Origin: Paracoccaceae bacterium
GTDB lineage: Bacteria > Pseudomonadota > Alphaproteobacteria > Rhodobacterales > Rhodobacteraceae
Direction: 5' to 3'
DNA: 22,615 nt
Assembly (NCBI GenBank): GCA_015485375.1
Contig: WFTU01000274.1
Coordinates: 1-22,615, forward strand
In this document: one piece after another, positions 6,294 to 15,773 of the stretch
Layout: each line of letters starts with the position of its first letter
Numbering within the stretch: position 1 is the first letter of the stretch
Position numbers and translations under genes: made by a program
The notes under the pieces: generated by a model
The model's input: only the letters and a program-made list of their open reading frames with translations
What the model was told of the DNA's origin: nothing
Database searches by the model: none

Positions 6294-7400
6294 ATGTCGC
6301 ACAATCCAATTCGTCCGTGGCGCGATATCGAACGCCGCAAGAGCCGTGTGATCCATGTTGGCGACGTGCCGGTGGGCGGCGATAGCCCTATCACCGTGCA
6401 GACCATGACCAATACGCTGACCTCGGACGCCAGGGCGACGATCAATCAGGTGCTGGCCTGTGCCGAGGCGGGGGCCGATATCGTGCGGGTGTCCTGTCCG
6501 GACATGGAATCAACGAAGGCGTTGAAGGAAATTGTGGCCGAAAGTCCGGTGCCGATCGTCGCGGATATCCATTTCCACTACAAACGCGGGATCGAGGCCG
6601 CCGAGGCGGGCGCGGCCTGCCTGCGGATCAATCCCGGCAATATCGGGTCCCCCGAACGGGTGCGCGAGGTGGTGCAGGCGGCCAAGGATCACAACTGTTC
6701 CATCCGGATTGGGGTGAATGCGGGGTCGCTCGAAAAACACCTGCTGGAGAAATACGGCGAGCCATGCCCAGATGCGATGATCGAGAGCGGGCTGGAGCAT
6801 ATCCGTATTCTGGAGGACAACGATTTTCAGGAATACAAGATTTCGGTGAAGGCGTCGGATGTATTCATGTCGGCGGCGGCCTATCAGGGGCTGGCCGAGG
6901 CGACGGACGCGCCGATCCATCTGGGGATTACCGAGGCCGGGGGGCTGACCTCCGGCACGGTGAAATCGGCGATCGGGCTGGGGAGCCTGTTGTGGGCCGG
7001 AATTGGCGACACCTTGCGCGTGTCCCTGTCCGCCGATCCGGTCGAGGAAGTGAAGGCGGGGTTTGAAATTCTGAAAGCGCTGGGGCTGCGGCATCGCGGT
7101 GTGAACATCATTTCCTGCCCCTCCTGCGCGCGACAGGGGTTCGATGTGATCAAGGTGGTGTCCGAGCTGGAAAACCGGCTGGCCCATATCCACACGCCGA
7201 TCAGCCTGTCGATCATCGGCTGCGTGGTCAACGGCCCCGGAGAGGCGCTGATGACCGATGTCGGATTTACCGGTGGCGGCGCGGGCTCGGGTATGGTCTA
7301 CTTGGCCGGAAAACAGGATCACAAACTGGACAACGACGATATGATTAACCATATTGTCCAGATGGTTGAAAGCCGCGCGCGGGATCTGGAAGAGCAATAG
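6294..7400 (+). CDS. ispG: 4-hydroxy-3-methylbut-2-enyl diphosphate synthase
   Basis: This 368-aa enzyme of the MEP isoprenoid pathway converts 2-C-methyl-erythritol 2,4-cyclodiphosphate to HMBPP. The N-terminal TIM-barrel shows VQTMTNT and DIHFHYKRG. The [4Fe-4S] ligands are C275 and C278 (ISCPSCARQGFD) and C310 (GCVVNGPGEA), with the catalytic glutamate E317 in NGPGE. Length and motifs fit the bacterial IspG/GcpE form. The ribosome binding site is weak (GCGGG before the ATG), and with 74 bp between them co-transcription with the RodZ-like gene is plausible. Fe-S dependence makes it oxygen-sensitive. Confidence 0.95.
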   Translation: MSHNPIRPWRDIERRKSRVIHVGDVPVGGDSPITVQTMTNTLTSDARATINQVLACAEAGADIVRVSCPDMESTKALKEIVAESPVPIVADIHFHYKRGIEAAEAGAACLRINPGNIGSPERVREVVQAAKDHNCSIRIGVNAGSLEKHLLEKYGEPCPDAMIESGLEHIRILEDNDFQEYKISVKASDVFMSAAAYQGLAEATDAPIHLGITEAGGLTSGTVKSAIGLGSLLWAGIGDTLRVSLSADPVEEVKAGFEILKALGLRHRGVNIISCPSCARQGFDVIKVVSELENRLAHIHTPISLSIIGCVVNGPGEALMTDVGFTGGGAGSGMVYLAGKQDHKLDNDDMINHIVQMVESRARDLEEQ

Positions 7401-7429
7401 GGAACTGCACGAGCAGCAGGCAGGTATTT

Positions 7430-7918
7430 ATGGGCCGAATGGCGATTTTTCTGATATTTCTGACCCTCGCCGGTATTGCGGGCGGGTTCTATTACGTCAG
7501 CACCGTCGATAGCGATCCGGCCGTTTGGCATGTGGATCCGCTGACCGCGCCAACGCCGGTGAAGCCGCACAGTTTCCGCATGGCGCCTCCGGGTCTGACC
7601 GAAGAAATCGTGGATATGGAGTCGCCGGTCTATTCGGCCAATCCGACTCTGATGGCCAAGGCCTTTGACGATTTTGTGCTGAGCCAGAACAAGACCAAAC
7701 GCATTGCCGGTTCGCCCGAAGAGGGCTGGATGACCTATGTGCAGCGCACGCCGCGCTGGAATTTTCCGGATTATATCTCGGTGAAGTTCATCGACCTTAA
7801 TGGCGGCAAATCGACGATTGCGATTTTCTCGCGCTCGCGTTTCGGCTATAGCGACATGGGTGTGAACGAGGCGCGGGTGAAAACCTGGGTGAAAACCCTG
7901 CAGTCGTTCGAAGAATAG
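7430..7918 (+). CDS. DUF1499 family membrane-anchored protein
   Basis: The 162-aa product has an N-terminal transmembrane or signal-anchor helix (about 4-24) followed by a soluble domain. The conserved end, with AIFSRSRFGYSDMGVNEARVKTWV, is characteristic of DUF1499, a family of unknown function; the middle contains SVKFIDLNGGKSTIAIFSRS. The soluble part is probably periplasmic. It lies 29 bp after ispG and 27 bp before prfA, so it is likely part of the same transcript. No catalytic residues can be assigned. Confidence 0.8.
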   Translation: MGRMAIFLIFLTLAGIAGGFYYVSTVDSDPAVWHVDPLTAPTPVKPHSFRMAPPGLTEEIVDMESPVYSANPTLMAKAFDDFVLSQNKTKRIAGSPEEGWMTYVQRTPRWNFPDYISVKFIDLNGGKSTIAIFSRSRFGYSDMGVNEARVKTWVKTLQSFEE

Positions 7919-7945
7919 CCTGCCTTTCCTGATAGATTGTAAACC

Positions 7946-9001
7946 ATGATTGCACCTGACAAACTGGAACAAATCCGCCAGCGTTTTGCCTTTATCGAGG
8001 CGAAGCTGTCCGGCGGGGCCGATGCGAGCGAGCTGGCCTCGCTCGGGCGGGAATATTCGGAACTGAAGCCGGTTGTGGAGCAGATCGACGCCTATCAGGG
8101 CTATCTGGAGGCGATCAACGAGGCCGAGGCGATGCTGGACGATCCGGAGATGCGCGATCTGGCCGAGGAAGAGCTGAAAGAGATGCGCGCCAGGCTGCCG
8201 GAGGCGGAGCGGGCGATCACGCTGGCGCTTTTGCCCAAGGACGAGGCTGATCACAAGCCGGCCATCATCGAGATACGCGCCGGTACCGGTGGTGACGAGG
8301 CCGCGCTGTTTGCCGGTGATCTGCTGCGCATGTACCAGCGTTTCGCCGAAAACCGCGGCTGGAAATTCGAGATTGTCGAGGAAGCACAGAGCGCGGTTGG
8401 CGGCTACAAGGAGGTCGTCGCCAATGTGAAAGGCGACGGTGTGTTCGCGGTTCTGAAATACGAATCCGGTGTGCATCGGGTGCAGCGGGTGCCGACAACG
8501 GAATCCGGCGGGCGGATACATACCTCGGCGGCGACGGTGGCGGTGCTGCCGGAAGCCGAGGATGTGGATATCGACATTCCGGCGAGTGATATACGGATCG
8601 ATACCATGCGATCCTCGGGCGCGGGCGGACAGCATGTGAATACGACGGACTCGGCGGTGCGGATCACCCATCTGCCGACGGGGATCGTGGTGACATCGTC
8701 CGAGAAATCACAGCACACCAACCGTGCCAAGGCGATGCAGGTGTTGCGCACGCGGCTCTATGATCTCAAGCGGCAGGAGCTGGACGATGCGCGCGATGCG
8801 ACCCGCAAGGGGCAGGTGGGCTCGGGTGACCGTTCGGAGCGGATACGGACCTATAATTTCCCGCAAGGGCGGGTGACAGATCACCGGATCAATCTGACGC
8901 TCTATAAGCTCGATCAGGTGATGCAGGGCGATCTGGACGAGTTTATCGAGGCATTGACTGCGGCCGATCAGGCCGAGAAACTGGCGGAGCTGGACCCATG
9001 A
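7946..9001 (+). CDS. prfA: Peptide chain release factor 1
   Basis: This 351-aa class I release factor recognises UAA and UAG. The decoding tripeptide has the RF1 form PTT (183-185, family PxT) in RVPTTESGGRIHTS. The peptidyl-hydrolysis motif is G227-G228-Q229 in SSGAGGQHVNTTDSAVR; its glutamine is the residue methylated by PrmC. The start at 7946 has no strong Shine-Dalgarno sequence (upstream bases GATTGTAAACC), but the N-terminus matches the family length. The stop overlaps the prmC start in a 4-nt ATGA, coupling the substrate to its methyltransferase. Confidence 0.96.
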   Translation: MIAPDKLEQIRQRFAFIEAKLSGGADASELASLGREYSELKPVVEQIDAYQGYLEAINEAEAMLDDPEMRDLAEEELKEMRARLPEAERAITLALLPKDEADHKPAIIEIRAGTGGDEAALFAGDLLRMYQRFAENRGWKFEIVEEAQSAVGGYKEVVANVKGDGVFAVLKYESGVHRVQRVPTTESGGRIHTSAATVAVLPEAEDVDIDIPASDIRIDTMRSSGAGGQHVNTTDSAVRITHLPTGIVVTSSEKSQHTNRAKAMQVLRTRLYDLKRQELDDARDATRKGQVGSGDRSERIRTYNFPQGRVTDHRINLTLYKLDQVMQGDLDEFIEALTAADQAEKLAELDP

Positions 9002-9837
9002 GTGTAACCGTTCGCGAGGCGCTGGCGACAGGGGCGAAGTGGCTGGAAGATGCCGGTGTCGAGGGCGCGGAACGCGATGTGCAGATCCTTCTGGCCAAGG
9101 CTATGGGCATCGAGCCGGGCGCCTTGTTGCTGAACGAGGACGAGGATGTGCATCCGCAACAGTTCCGTATTTACGATGAATATCTCGCCGCACGGGAGAA
9201 ATTCCAGCCGGTGAGCCAGATCATTGGCGGGCGCGAGTTCTGGGGACGCTGGTTCAAGGTCACGCGCGATGTTCTGGATCCGCGGCCCGATACCGAGAGT
9301 CTGGTGGAGAAGGCGCTGGAGGGTGGTGCGCGCCAGCGGGTGCTGGACTTGGGCACCGGCTCGGGAATTCTGGCCGTGACGCTGGCGGCGGAATGGCCGG
9401 AGGTGCGGGTGATTGCGACCGACATCAGCACGCCGGCGCTGGAGATTGCGGCAGAGAATGCGCAGGCTCACGGGGTTTCTGGGCGCATCCAGTTTGCAGA
9501 GTCGGACTGGTTCGAACAGGTCGGCGGCACCTTTGATCTTATTGTCTCCAACCCGCCCTATATCTCGCTGGCCGAGATGGGGGATCTCTCGCCGGACGTG
9601 CGCAACTGGGAGCCGTTTCTGGCGCTTACGCCCGGGGGTGACGGGCTGGATGCCTATCGCATTATTGCGGCGGGGCTGGAGAACTATCTGGACGAAGGCG
9701 GGCTGGCGCTGTTTGAAATCGGCTTTCGGCAGGGCGCGGATGTCGTCGAAATTTTCCGCGCGGCGGGTTTCGGCAAGGTAACGGTTTCTAAAGATTTGAG
9801 CGGCCATGATCGAATCGTGGCGGTTTCGCGTGATTAA
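8998..9837 (+). CDS. prmC: Release factor glutamine N5-methyltransferase
   Basis: This 279-aa SAM-dependent methyltransferase modifies the GGQ glutamine of release factors. The N-terminal helical domain ends in GGREFWGRWF (about 77-86). The Rossmann domain has the SAM motif DLGTGSG (117-123), and N185-P-P-Y188 is the catalytic loop that binds the target glutamine. RPDTE (96-100) is also conserved. It overlaps prfA by 4 nt. A 204-bp gap with a candidate promoter follows, so the DUF4167 gene downstream is probably independently expressed. Confidence 0.95.
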   Translation: MSVTVREALATGAKWLEDAGVEGAERDVQILLAKAMGIEPGALLLNEDEDVHPQQFRIYDEYLAAREKFQPVSQIIGGREFWGRWFKVTRDVLDPRPDTESLVEKALEGGARQRVLDLGTGSGILAVTLAAEWPEVRVIATDISTPALEIAAENAQAHGVSGRIQFAESDWFEQVGGTFDLIVSNPPYISLAEMGDLSPDVRNWEPFLALTPGGDGLDAYRIIAAGLENYLDEGGLALFEIGFRQGADVVEIFRAAGFGKVTVSKDLSGHDRIVAVSRD

Positions 9838-9871
9838 CGTGGAATTTACCATAATAGTTGACAGTTTTCGC

Positions 9872-9901
9872 TTGTTATTGCCGGAGATCACCGTATAAAA
9901 T
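9872..9901 (+). promoter_or_regulatory. Candidate promoter of the DUF4167 gene
   Basis: TTGTTA (9872-9877), a 16-bp spacer and TATAAA within TATAAAAT (9894-9901) make a sigma-70-like promoter. Transcription would start near 9906, leaving a leader of roughly 135 nt before the ATG at 10042. A perfect TTGACA at 9858 has no matching -10 at normal spacing. Confidence 0.45.
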
Positions 9902-9906
9902 GCCCC

Positions 9907-10041
9907 ATCGCCCGAGATTGAGCCATGATGGCTCTCCCGTTGGACGGCGATAAGGTTGACCGAAAATCGGAACTACCCAACAGGACTGTCGCGCAAGAGT
10001 TGCGCATCCTAATTTGCCCCTTAGACAAGAAGATCGAGAGT
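9907..10041 (+). promoter_or_regulatory. Structured 5' leader of the DUF4167 gene
   Basis: The leader holds several perfect inverted repeats. ATCGCC (9907-9912) pairs with GGCGAT (9946-9951) around an inner hairpin GAGCCA-TGA-TGGCTC (9920-9934). These are followed by CCGA-AAA-TCGG (9960-9970) and GCGCAA-GAG-TTGCGC (9991-10005). The last 35 nt before the ATG look unpaired and contain GAGAG as a ribosome binding site. The layout suggests a cis-regulatory RNA, perhaps an autoregulatory site for the basic protein encoded downstream. I cannot match it to a known riboswitch. No U-run follows the third hairpin, so it is not an obvious attenuator. Confidence 0.4.
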
Positions 10042-10566
10042 ATGAGATCCTCAAATAAATCACGTTCGAGAAACAAGAATAACAACCGTCGCAATTCCGG
10101 GGGCGGTAACGTCGTTAACCGTGTGTTCGACAGCGCCGGTCCCGAGGGACGCGTGCGCGGCACACCGCAGCAGATCATCGAGAAATACCGGGCGCTGGCC
10201 CATGATGCGCTTCTGGCGGATGATCGCGTGAGTGCGGAGAGTTTTCAGCAGCACGCGGAGCATTATGCCCGCATGTTGATCAAGGCGCAGCGCCAGCAGG
10301 CGGAGCGTCAGGCCGAGCAGCAGGCCCAGCAGGCACAACGCCAGAACCAGCAGCAGGCGCAGGAAACCACGCGTGCCGAAACCAGTGACCAGCCCGAGGT
10401 TGGCAGCGGTTTCGAAGCCATGGGCGACCCGAATCTGGTCGAGGGCAGCGGGCTGGTTCCGACACCGGAAAGCAAGCCGAACAAGCCGCGGCGCGGACCG
10501 CGCCAGCGCCGCAAGCCGGAGCAGGCGGCCGACAAATCCCCCGTGGAAGCACCGGTTAGCGAGTAG
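10042..10566 (+). CDS. DUF4167 protein, basic N-terminus and Q-rich segment
   Basis: The 174-aa protein has a very basic Arg/Asn/Ser-rich N-terminus (1-20), then the conserved DUF4167 core (about 24-82: NRVFDSAGPEGRVRGTP, then helical EKYRALAHDALLADDR and HAEHYARML), a Gln/Ala-rich segment (83-107) that may form a coiled coil, and a second basic patch (145-160, PRRGPRQRRKPE). DUF4167 is widespread in alphaproteobacteria and I know of no established function; the composition suggests nucleic-acid binding, possibly RNA. I chose ATG 10042 because MRSSNKSRSRNK is the conserved start; the frame is open back to 9925 but that part forms the structured leader. It ends 3 bp from convergent rsmA. Confidence 0.85.
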   Translation: MRSSNKSRSRNKNNNRRNSGGGNVVNRVFDSAGPEGRVRGTPQQIIEKYRALAHDALLADDRVSAESFQQHAEHYARMLIKAQRQQAERQAEQQAQQAQRQNQQQAQETTRAETSDQPEVGSGFEAMGDPNLVEGSGLVPTPESKPNKPRRGPRQRRKPEQAADKSPVEAPVSE

Positions 10567-10569
10567 GGA

Positions 10570-11411
10570 TCAGTCCGGCAGCAGGCTGTTGGACAGATTG
10601 CAGAAATCCTCGATCGAGAGCTGTTCTGCCCGTTTCGTCGGATCAATTCCGGCGGCGGCGATTTTTGATTCCATATCGGGCCCGAGGCTCTTGAGGCTGG
10701 CGCGCAACATCTTGCGCCGTTGCCCGAAAGCCAGCGCAACCACGCGGGACAGGTTTTTCGCGTTGGCCGGAAAGCGCGGTTGTTCCAGTCGTTCCAGATG
10801 CACTACGGCCGAGGTGACTTTTGGCGGCGGGGTAAAGGCGCGGGGCGGCAGTTCGAACGCGATCCGGGCCTCGGTGCGCCATTGGGCGAGAACCGACAGG
10901 CGGCCATAGGCCTTGCTGCCGGGCGCGGCAACGATGCGTTGCGCGACCTCTTTCTGGAACATCAGGGTCAGACTCTGCCAGTAGGGTGGCCAGTCTTTGG
11001 GCGTTAACCATCGCACAAGAAGTTCGGTGCCGACATTATAGGGCAGATTAGCGACGACCCGAACGGGCGGTGTCAGATGGTCGAGCGGGTCGATTTCAAG
11101 CGCATCGCCGGAAAGGACTTCGAGCCGATCGGGATAGGCCGCACCAATCTCGGCCAGTGCGGGCAGGCAGCGTTCGTCGCGCTCGATGGCCACGACCTTG
11201 CGCGCGCCTTCCATCAGCAGGGCACGGGTCAGACCGCCCGGTCCGGGGCCGATTTCCAGCACATCGCATCTGCTCAGGTCACCCGCGCGGCGCGCGATTT
11301 TCGAGGTGAGGTTGAGGTCGAGAAGGAAATTCTGCCCCAAGGATTTGCGGGCGTGCAGCCCGTGGCCGGCAATAACCTCGCGCAGCGGCCGCAGGCCGTC
11401 TTGTGCCGTGC

Positions 11412-11415
<4 letters not shown>
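10570..11415 (-). CDS. rsmA: 16S rRNA dimethyladenosine transferase
   Basis: This 281-aa RsmA (KsgA) enzyme dimethylates A1518 and A1519 at the end of helix 45 of 16S rRNA, a late step in small-subunit assembly. Visible motifs are SLGQNFLLD (25-33), the SAM-binding EIGPGPGGLT (54-63), the acidic residues in AIERD (77-80), and the catalytic N123-L-P-Y126. The C-terminal helical domain is present and ends in LSIEDFCNLSNSLL. It is the last gene of the lptF-to-rsmA run and its ATG overlaps the pdxA stop by 4 nt. The pdxA-rsmA pairing is also found in other proteobacteria. Confidence 0.95.
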
Positions 11416-12400
<985 letters not shown>

Positions 12401-12404
<4 letters not shown>

Positions 12405-13624
12405 CGTTTTTCGATTACCGCGCCGCGACGCAGTTCCAGCAGATAGCCCTCGGCAAGTTTTCCGAGTTTGGTGCCGAACAGGTTGTTGGTGAGCTGTGCG
12501 TTGGTCTGCTCGTCCAGATCGGTCGTGCGGTTGCAGAGCTGCACCAGTTGCACGGAATCGCCGTTGACCAGAACTTCGCTGCGGCCGGGCATCAGGCGGG
12601 CGAGCGCCAGGGCGATATCGGCGGGAACCTCGTTAACCGAAACGGGACCGAACAGGCCGCTGCCTTCGCCATAGTTTGCCGCGGTGGATTTCGACGGTTG
12701 GCACTCGTCAAGCCGGCGTTGCAGGCGCGCGGCTTCGGCTCCCGCGTTGGGGCGACCGGACAGGTTCAGCACGGCGTAGCGCACCGAAACCTGTTTTTGC
12801 AACGGGCTGCTGACAACGCGCGAGCCGATAACTTTAAGCAGGATGGCGCCGCTCGAAACCTTGATCGGGGCAGAGACCTGACCTGTGGGCAGGCCCAGTA
12901 CCTGCGCGGCAATAGCTGCGGGAAGACGTTCGGGGGCAACCCAGCCGATCCGGCCACCGTTTGCTGCCGAGGGCGAGCGCGAGAAACGCTGGACCGCATC
13001 CTCGAAATTGGCCCCTTTGTTGAGGTCGCTCGACAGGCGCGTGGCGAAGGCCATCGTGGCTTCCTCGCCGCCGCGCTCGGCGAAGGGCAGGGCGATTTCC
13101 GCAAGCAGAATGGTTTCCTGCGTCACCGCGGCGGCAACATTGATCGCGTTATCGATATCGATACTGGTGGGGTCCGCGAACTGGCGGAATTTTGCCTGAA
13201 CCATCTCGCGCCAGATGATCTGCGCTGTGTAGTATTCCTCGAAGGCGTCGCGGGAAACGCCGCGGGCACGGGCCTTTGCCCAAAGCGCATCAGCGCTGAT
13301 TCCCGCGTTTTCGGCAGCGGCGGCGATCCCGCGCTCCAGCGATCCTGCGGCCAGCTGAATGCCAACGTCACGGGCGGCCGAGAGTTTCAGGCGGTCGTTG
13401 ATGAGCTGCTCGGTGGCGACCTTGCGCACGTCTCCGCCCTGGAACCCGAGGGCGCCGAGCAGTTTAACACGCTGATCTATATCGAAATAACTGATGATCG
13501 AGTCATTTACAGCATATGCGGCAGAATAGGGGTTCTGGGCCTTGGCAACTGAAGAGAACGAAAGGGCAGCGACCAGCGCCACTGCAAACCATTTAAGAAA
13601 TCTACCCATAATTCCAAACCTCAT
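12401..13624 (-). CDS. surA: SurA-type periplasmic peptidyl-prolyl isomerase/chaperone
   Basis: The 407-aa product has a signal peptide (hydrophobic 10-24, cleavage likely after AKA at 29), an N-terminal SurA chaperone domain (about 35-150, with YAVNDSIISYFDIDQRVKLL), and one parvulin-like PPIase region (about 170-270, containing FSRSPSAANGGRIGWVAPERL, typical of rotamases). E. coli SurA has two parvulin domains, so this shorter single-domain form fits alphaproteobacterial SurA. It escorts outer-membrane beta-barrels to the BAM complex, LptD being a major client encoded just upstream. The start is either ATG 13624 (GAAG upstream, chosen) or ATG 13609, both of which keep the signal peptide. 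It lies 7 bp after lptD and overlaps pdxA by 4 nt. Confidence 0.85.
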
Positions 13625-13631
13625 TTTATCT

Positions 13632-15773
13632 TCAGTATGCACAACGCGAATCCGGCCAGTCATTTTGCGAAGTTCCGCCGAATCCCGCAAGCTCTATCAC
13701 CAGATTGATATCCGTAGCTGACGGTACACTAATCGATGAAGTGAAGCGACGCGAGAGTGAAAGTCCGATTTCGATACATTCGTTCCCGTATGACAGGCCA
13801 AATCCGGCCGTCACGTCGCTGTCGGTGATCAGGTCCCGCGTCCAGTTCGCTGTAGCTTCCCAGTTGGGGCGAAAACGATAGCGACCACTGAGTGTCGCTT
13901 CGGCGCGGGTAACAGGGGAACCGGCGAGCGGGTCCGGCGCGAGAAAGACGAAGCTGCTGTCCAGCCCCCATGTCTCCCGCGAAATGGAGAGATCGGCCTC
14001 GTTCCGCTTGATGGTAAGGTTCTCGTCAAACAGGAACCGTTCGGAAAACCGGAATCCTCCGGGTGTTTCCAGCCGGAATGCGCCCAGAATATCTTGCGAA
14101 AACTGTGTCGAGGGGTTGGAGCGCAAGACCACGCCGCCCGCAAGGCCGAACTCCCAGTCCTGTTCAGAATACAACGTATACGTGGCCCCGAGGTTCGCCC
14201 TGAGGCCGGTTTCGGAGGCATCCCGCCCCGGGTAGCGGCTGAACTCGAACAGGTTGGTTTCATCGAATTCGACAAGGATGCTGTCCTCGTTCGGCACAGC
14301 GTCGTTCCACGCAAAATCAGGGGTGTAGACCAGCTGCACCACCGGCACCAGGGTTTCGCGCCCCAAATCCGAGGTGCGTTCAAGGGGCCAGCGCAACTCC
14401 GCCCCGAGAGTGGGATGCAGGTTGAACAGCAAACGGTCCGGATAGGCGATGTTGTCCCAGACGCGATAGAGGTCCACGTCAACGCGGGCAAATCCGGTGG
14501 CCCGAATGCCGGTGCTGAAATCGAGCGGAACCGTCCAGTCGAGCGATCCGCCCAGTCTGGCAACATCCTGACCGGCTATGCGTGTGAGGCCGACACCGTT
14601 GACTTCATATCCGATCCACCCGCCAACCAGCGGATCGCTCCGGTAACTTCTGTAGGCAAATTCAGGTAGCACAAACGGTATCGTATCGTTGTTTTCGTCA
14701 TCCCTCAGACTGTTGAGAATTGCACCGGCAATCGAGAAGTAGGCCCGCTCCTTATAGCGGCTCAAACGGACCTCGCTTACCAATCGGTCAGCCGAACTAT
14801 AGCCGTACTGGCGCATGAAGCCCTTGTCGGTGACCGCCGTTGCATTGAAGTCCAGGGTAAGGTCGCCAAACACGGTAAATTCGCCCGTGCCCCTGATGAA
14901 CCCGCGCTGTAGAAATCCGTTGCTATCCCGAAGGGATGTGCCGCCAAAAAGCCGGACTTGCCCGTTGTTGAAAACCTGGCGGTACTCGGCGTCCAGAAGC
15001 GCAGCACCCTGCACGCTTACGATAGTTGACAGGGTCATATCCGCACTATCGCCGAGGGTGATGTAATACGGTATGCGCAGCCCGTCCCCGATGCCGTCGG
15101 CCGCAAAAAATTCGGGACGTAAAAAACCTGTCGAGCGGCGCACGTCCGCCATCGGGATGCTCATGTATGGAAGGTAGAAAATCGGGGTGCCGAACAGTTC
15201 CAGTTTTGCTTTGGTGAAGTAGATGCGCTCGGCTTTCTCGTCCTGAATAACCTGCTCCGCCCGAATTTGCCAAATCGGAGTCGGGCGCGGCTGGCAAACC
15301 AGACAGGCGCTCGCAACCGCATTACTCATGGTGTTGAACTTTCCTTCGGCGCGCGCGGCTTCGGCGGCGGCAATCTGGATCTGGTTTGCCAGCATGATGC
15401 GGGCACCCCTGATCAGGCCGGTTTTTAGGTCCGAAGAAAGCTCGGCAAACTCGGCGGTCGCGACGGTGCCGCTACTGTCGGTGATGCGGATCGGCCCCGT
15501 CGCAACAATTGTATCTGTTTTCGAATTGTACCGGATTTCCGCCGCATAGAGGACGACGTCCTCGTAAAACACCTGCACGTTTCCGGTGGCAATCAGTTCT
15601 CCGGTTGTCTGGTTCAGATAGATTGAGTCAGCGAGCAAGCTGATTGGCGGGGCTTTCTGGGCGAAAGTCGAGACGGGTGACAGCAGGAGCAGCACGAGCA
15701 GAAATATTCCGACAAGCGCCGGGTGCTTGCGAATTGGCCGGATGGCAAAACCTGATGTCCGGTGGTGTTTCAT
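13632..15773 (-). CDS. lptD: LPS-assembly outer membrane protein LptD
   Basis: The 713-aa beta-barrel precursor has an N-terminal signal peptide (hydrophobic 19-34, cleavage likely after TFA at 38), a periplasmic OstA/LptA-like jellyroll (about 44-140, with GNVQVFYEDVVLYAAEIRYN), then the barrel domain starting near 190 (LFGTPIFYLPYMSIP). LptD with LptE inserts LPS into the outer leaflet of the outer membrane. Four cysteines are present at 157, 160, 666 and 711: two before the barrel and two at the C-terminus, compatible with long-range disulfides like those of E. coli LptD. The protein is shorter than E. coli LptD (784). The start overlaps the lptG stop by 4 nt and surA follows after 7 bp. 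Confidence 0.92.
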   Translation of the reverse strand: MKHHRTSGFAIRPIRKHPALVGIFLLVLLLLSPVSTFAQKAPPISLLADSIYLNQTTGELIATGNVQVFYEDVVLYAAEIRYNSKTDTIVATGPIRITDSSGTVATAEFAELSSDLKTGLIRGARIMLANQIQIAAAEAARAEGKFNTMSNAVASACLVCQPRPTPIWQIRAEQVIQDEKAERIYFTKAKLELFGTPIFYLPYMSIPMADVRRSTGFLRPEFFAADGIGDGLRIPYYITLGDSADMTLSTIVSVQGAALLDAEYRQVFNNGQVRLFGGTSLRDSNGFLQRGFIRGTGEFTVFGDLTLDFNATAVTDKGFMRQYGYSSADRLVSEVRLSRYKERAYFSIAGAILNSLRDDENNDTIPFVLPEFAYRSYRSDPLVGGWIGYEVNGVGLTRIAGQDVARLGGSLDWTVPLDFSTGIRATGFARVDVDLYRVWDNIAYPDRLLFNLHPTLGAELRWPLERTSDLGRETLVPVVQLVYTPDFAWNDAVPNEDSILVEFDETNLFEFSRYPGRDASETGLRANLGATYTLYSEQDWEFGLAGGVVLRSNPSTQFSQDILGAFRLETPGGFRFSERFLFDENLTIKRNEADLSISRETWGLDSSFVFLAPDPLAGSPVTRAEATLSGRYRFRPNWEATANWTRDLITDSDVTAGFGLSYGNECIEIGLSLSRRFTSSISVPSATDINLVIELAGFGGTSQNDWPDSRCAY

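Noticed and set aside
7319..8671. 450-codon open frame opposite the DUF1499 gene and prfA
   Set aside because: Same kind of shadow: it spans the ends of real genes, has no family motif, and prfA is certain on the plus strand.
9858..9863. Perfect TTGACA downstream of prmC as a -35
   Set aside because: No -10-like hexamer lies 15-19 bp downstream; TTGTTA at 9872 with TATAAA at 9894 fits better.
9925..10041. N-terminal extension of the DUF4167 protein by 39 codons
   Set aside because: The extension covers the hairpin leader, lacks a good ribosome binding site, and the conserved basic start is at 10042.
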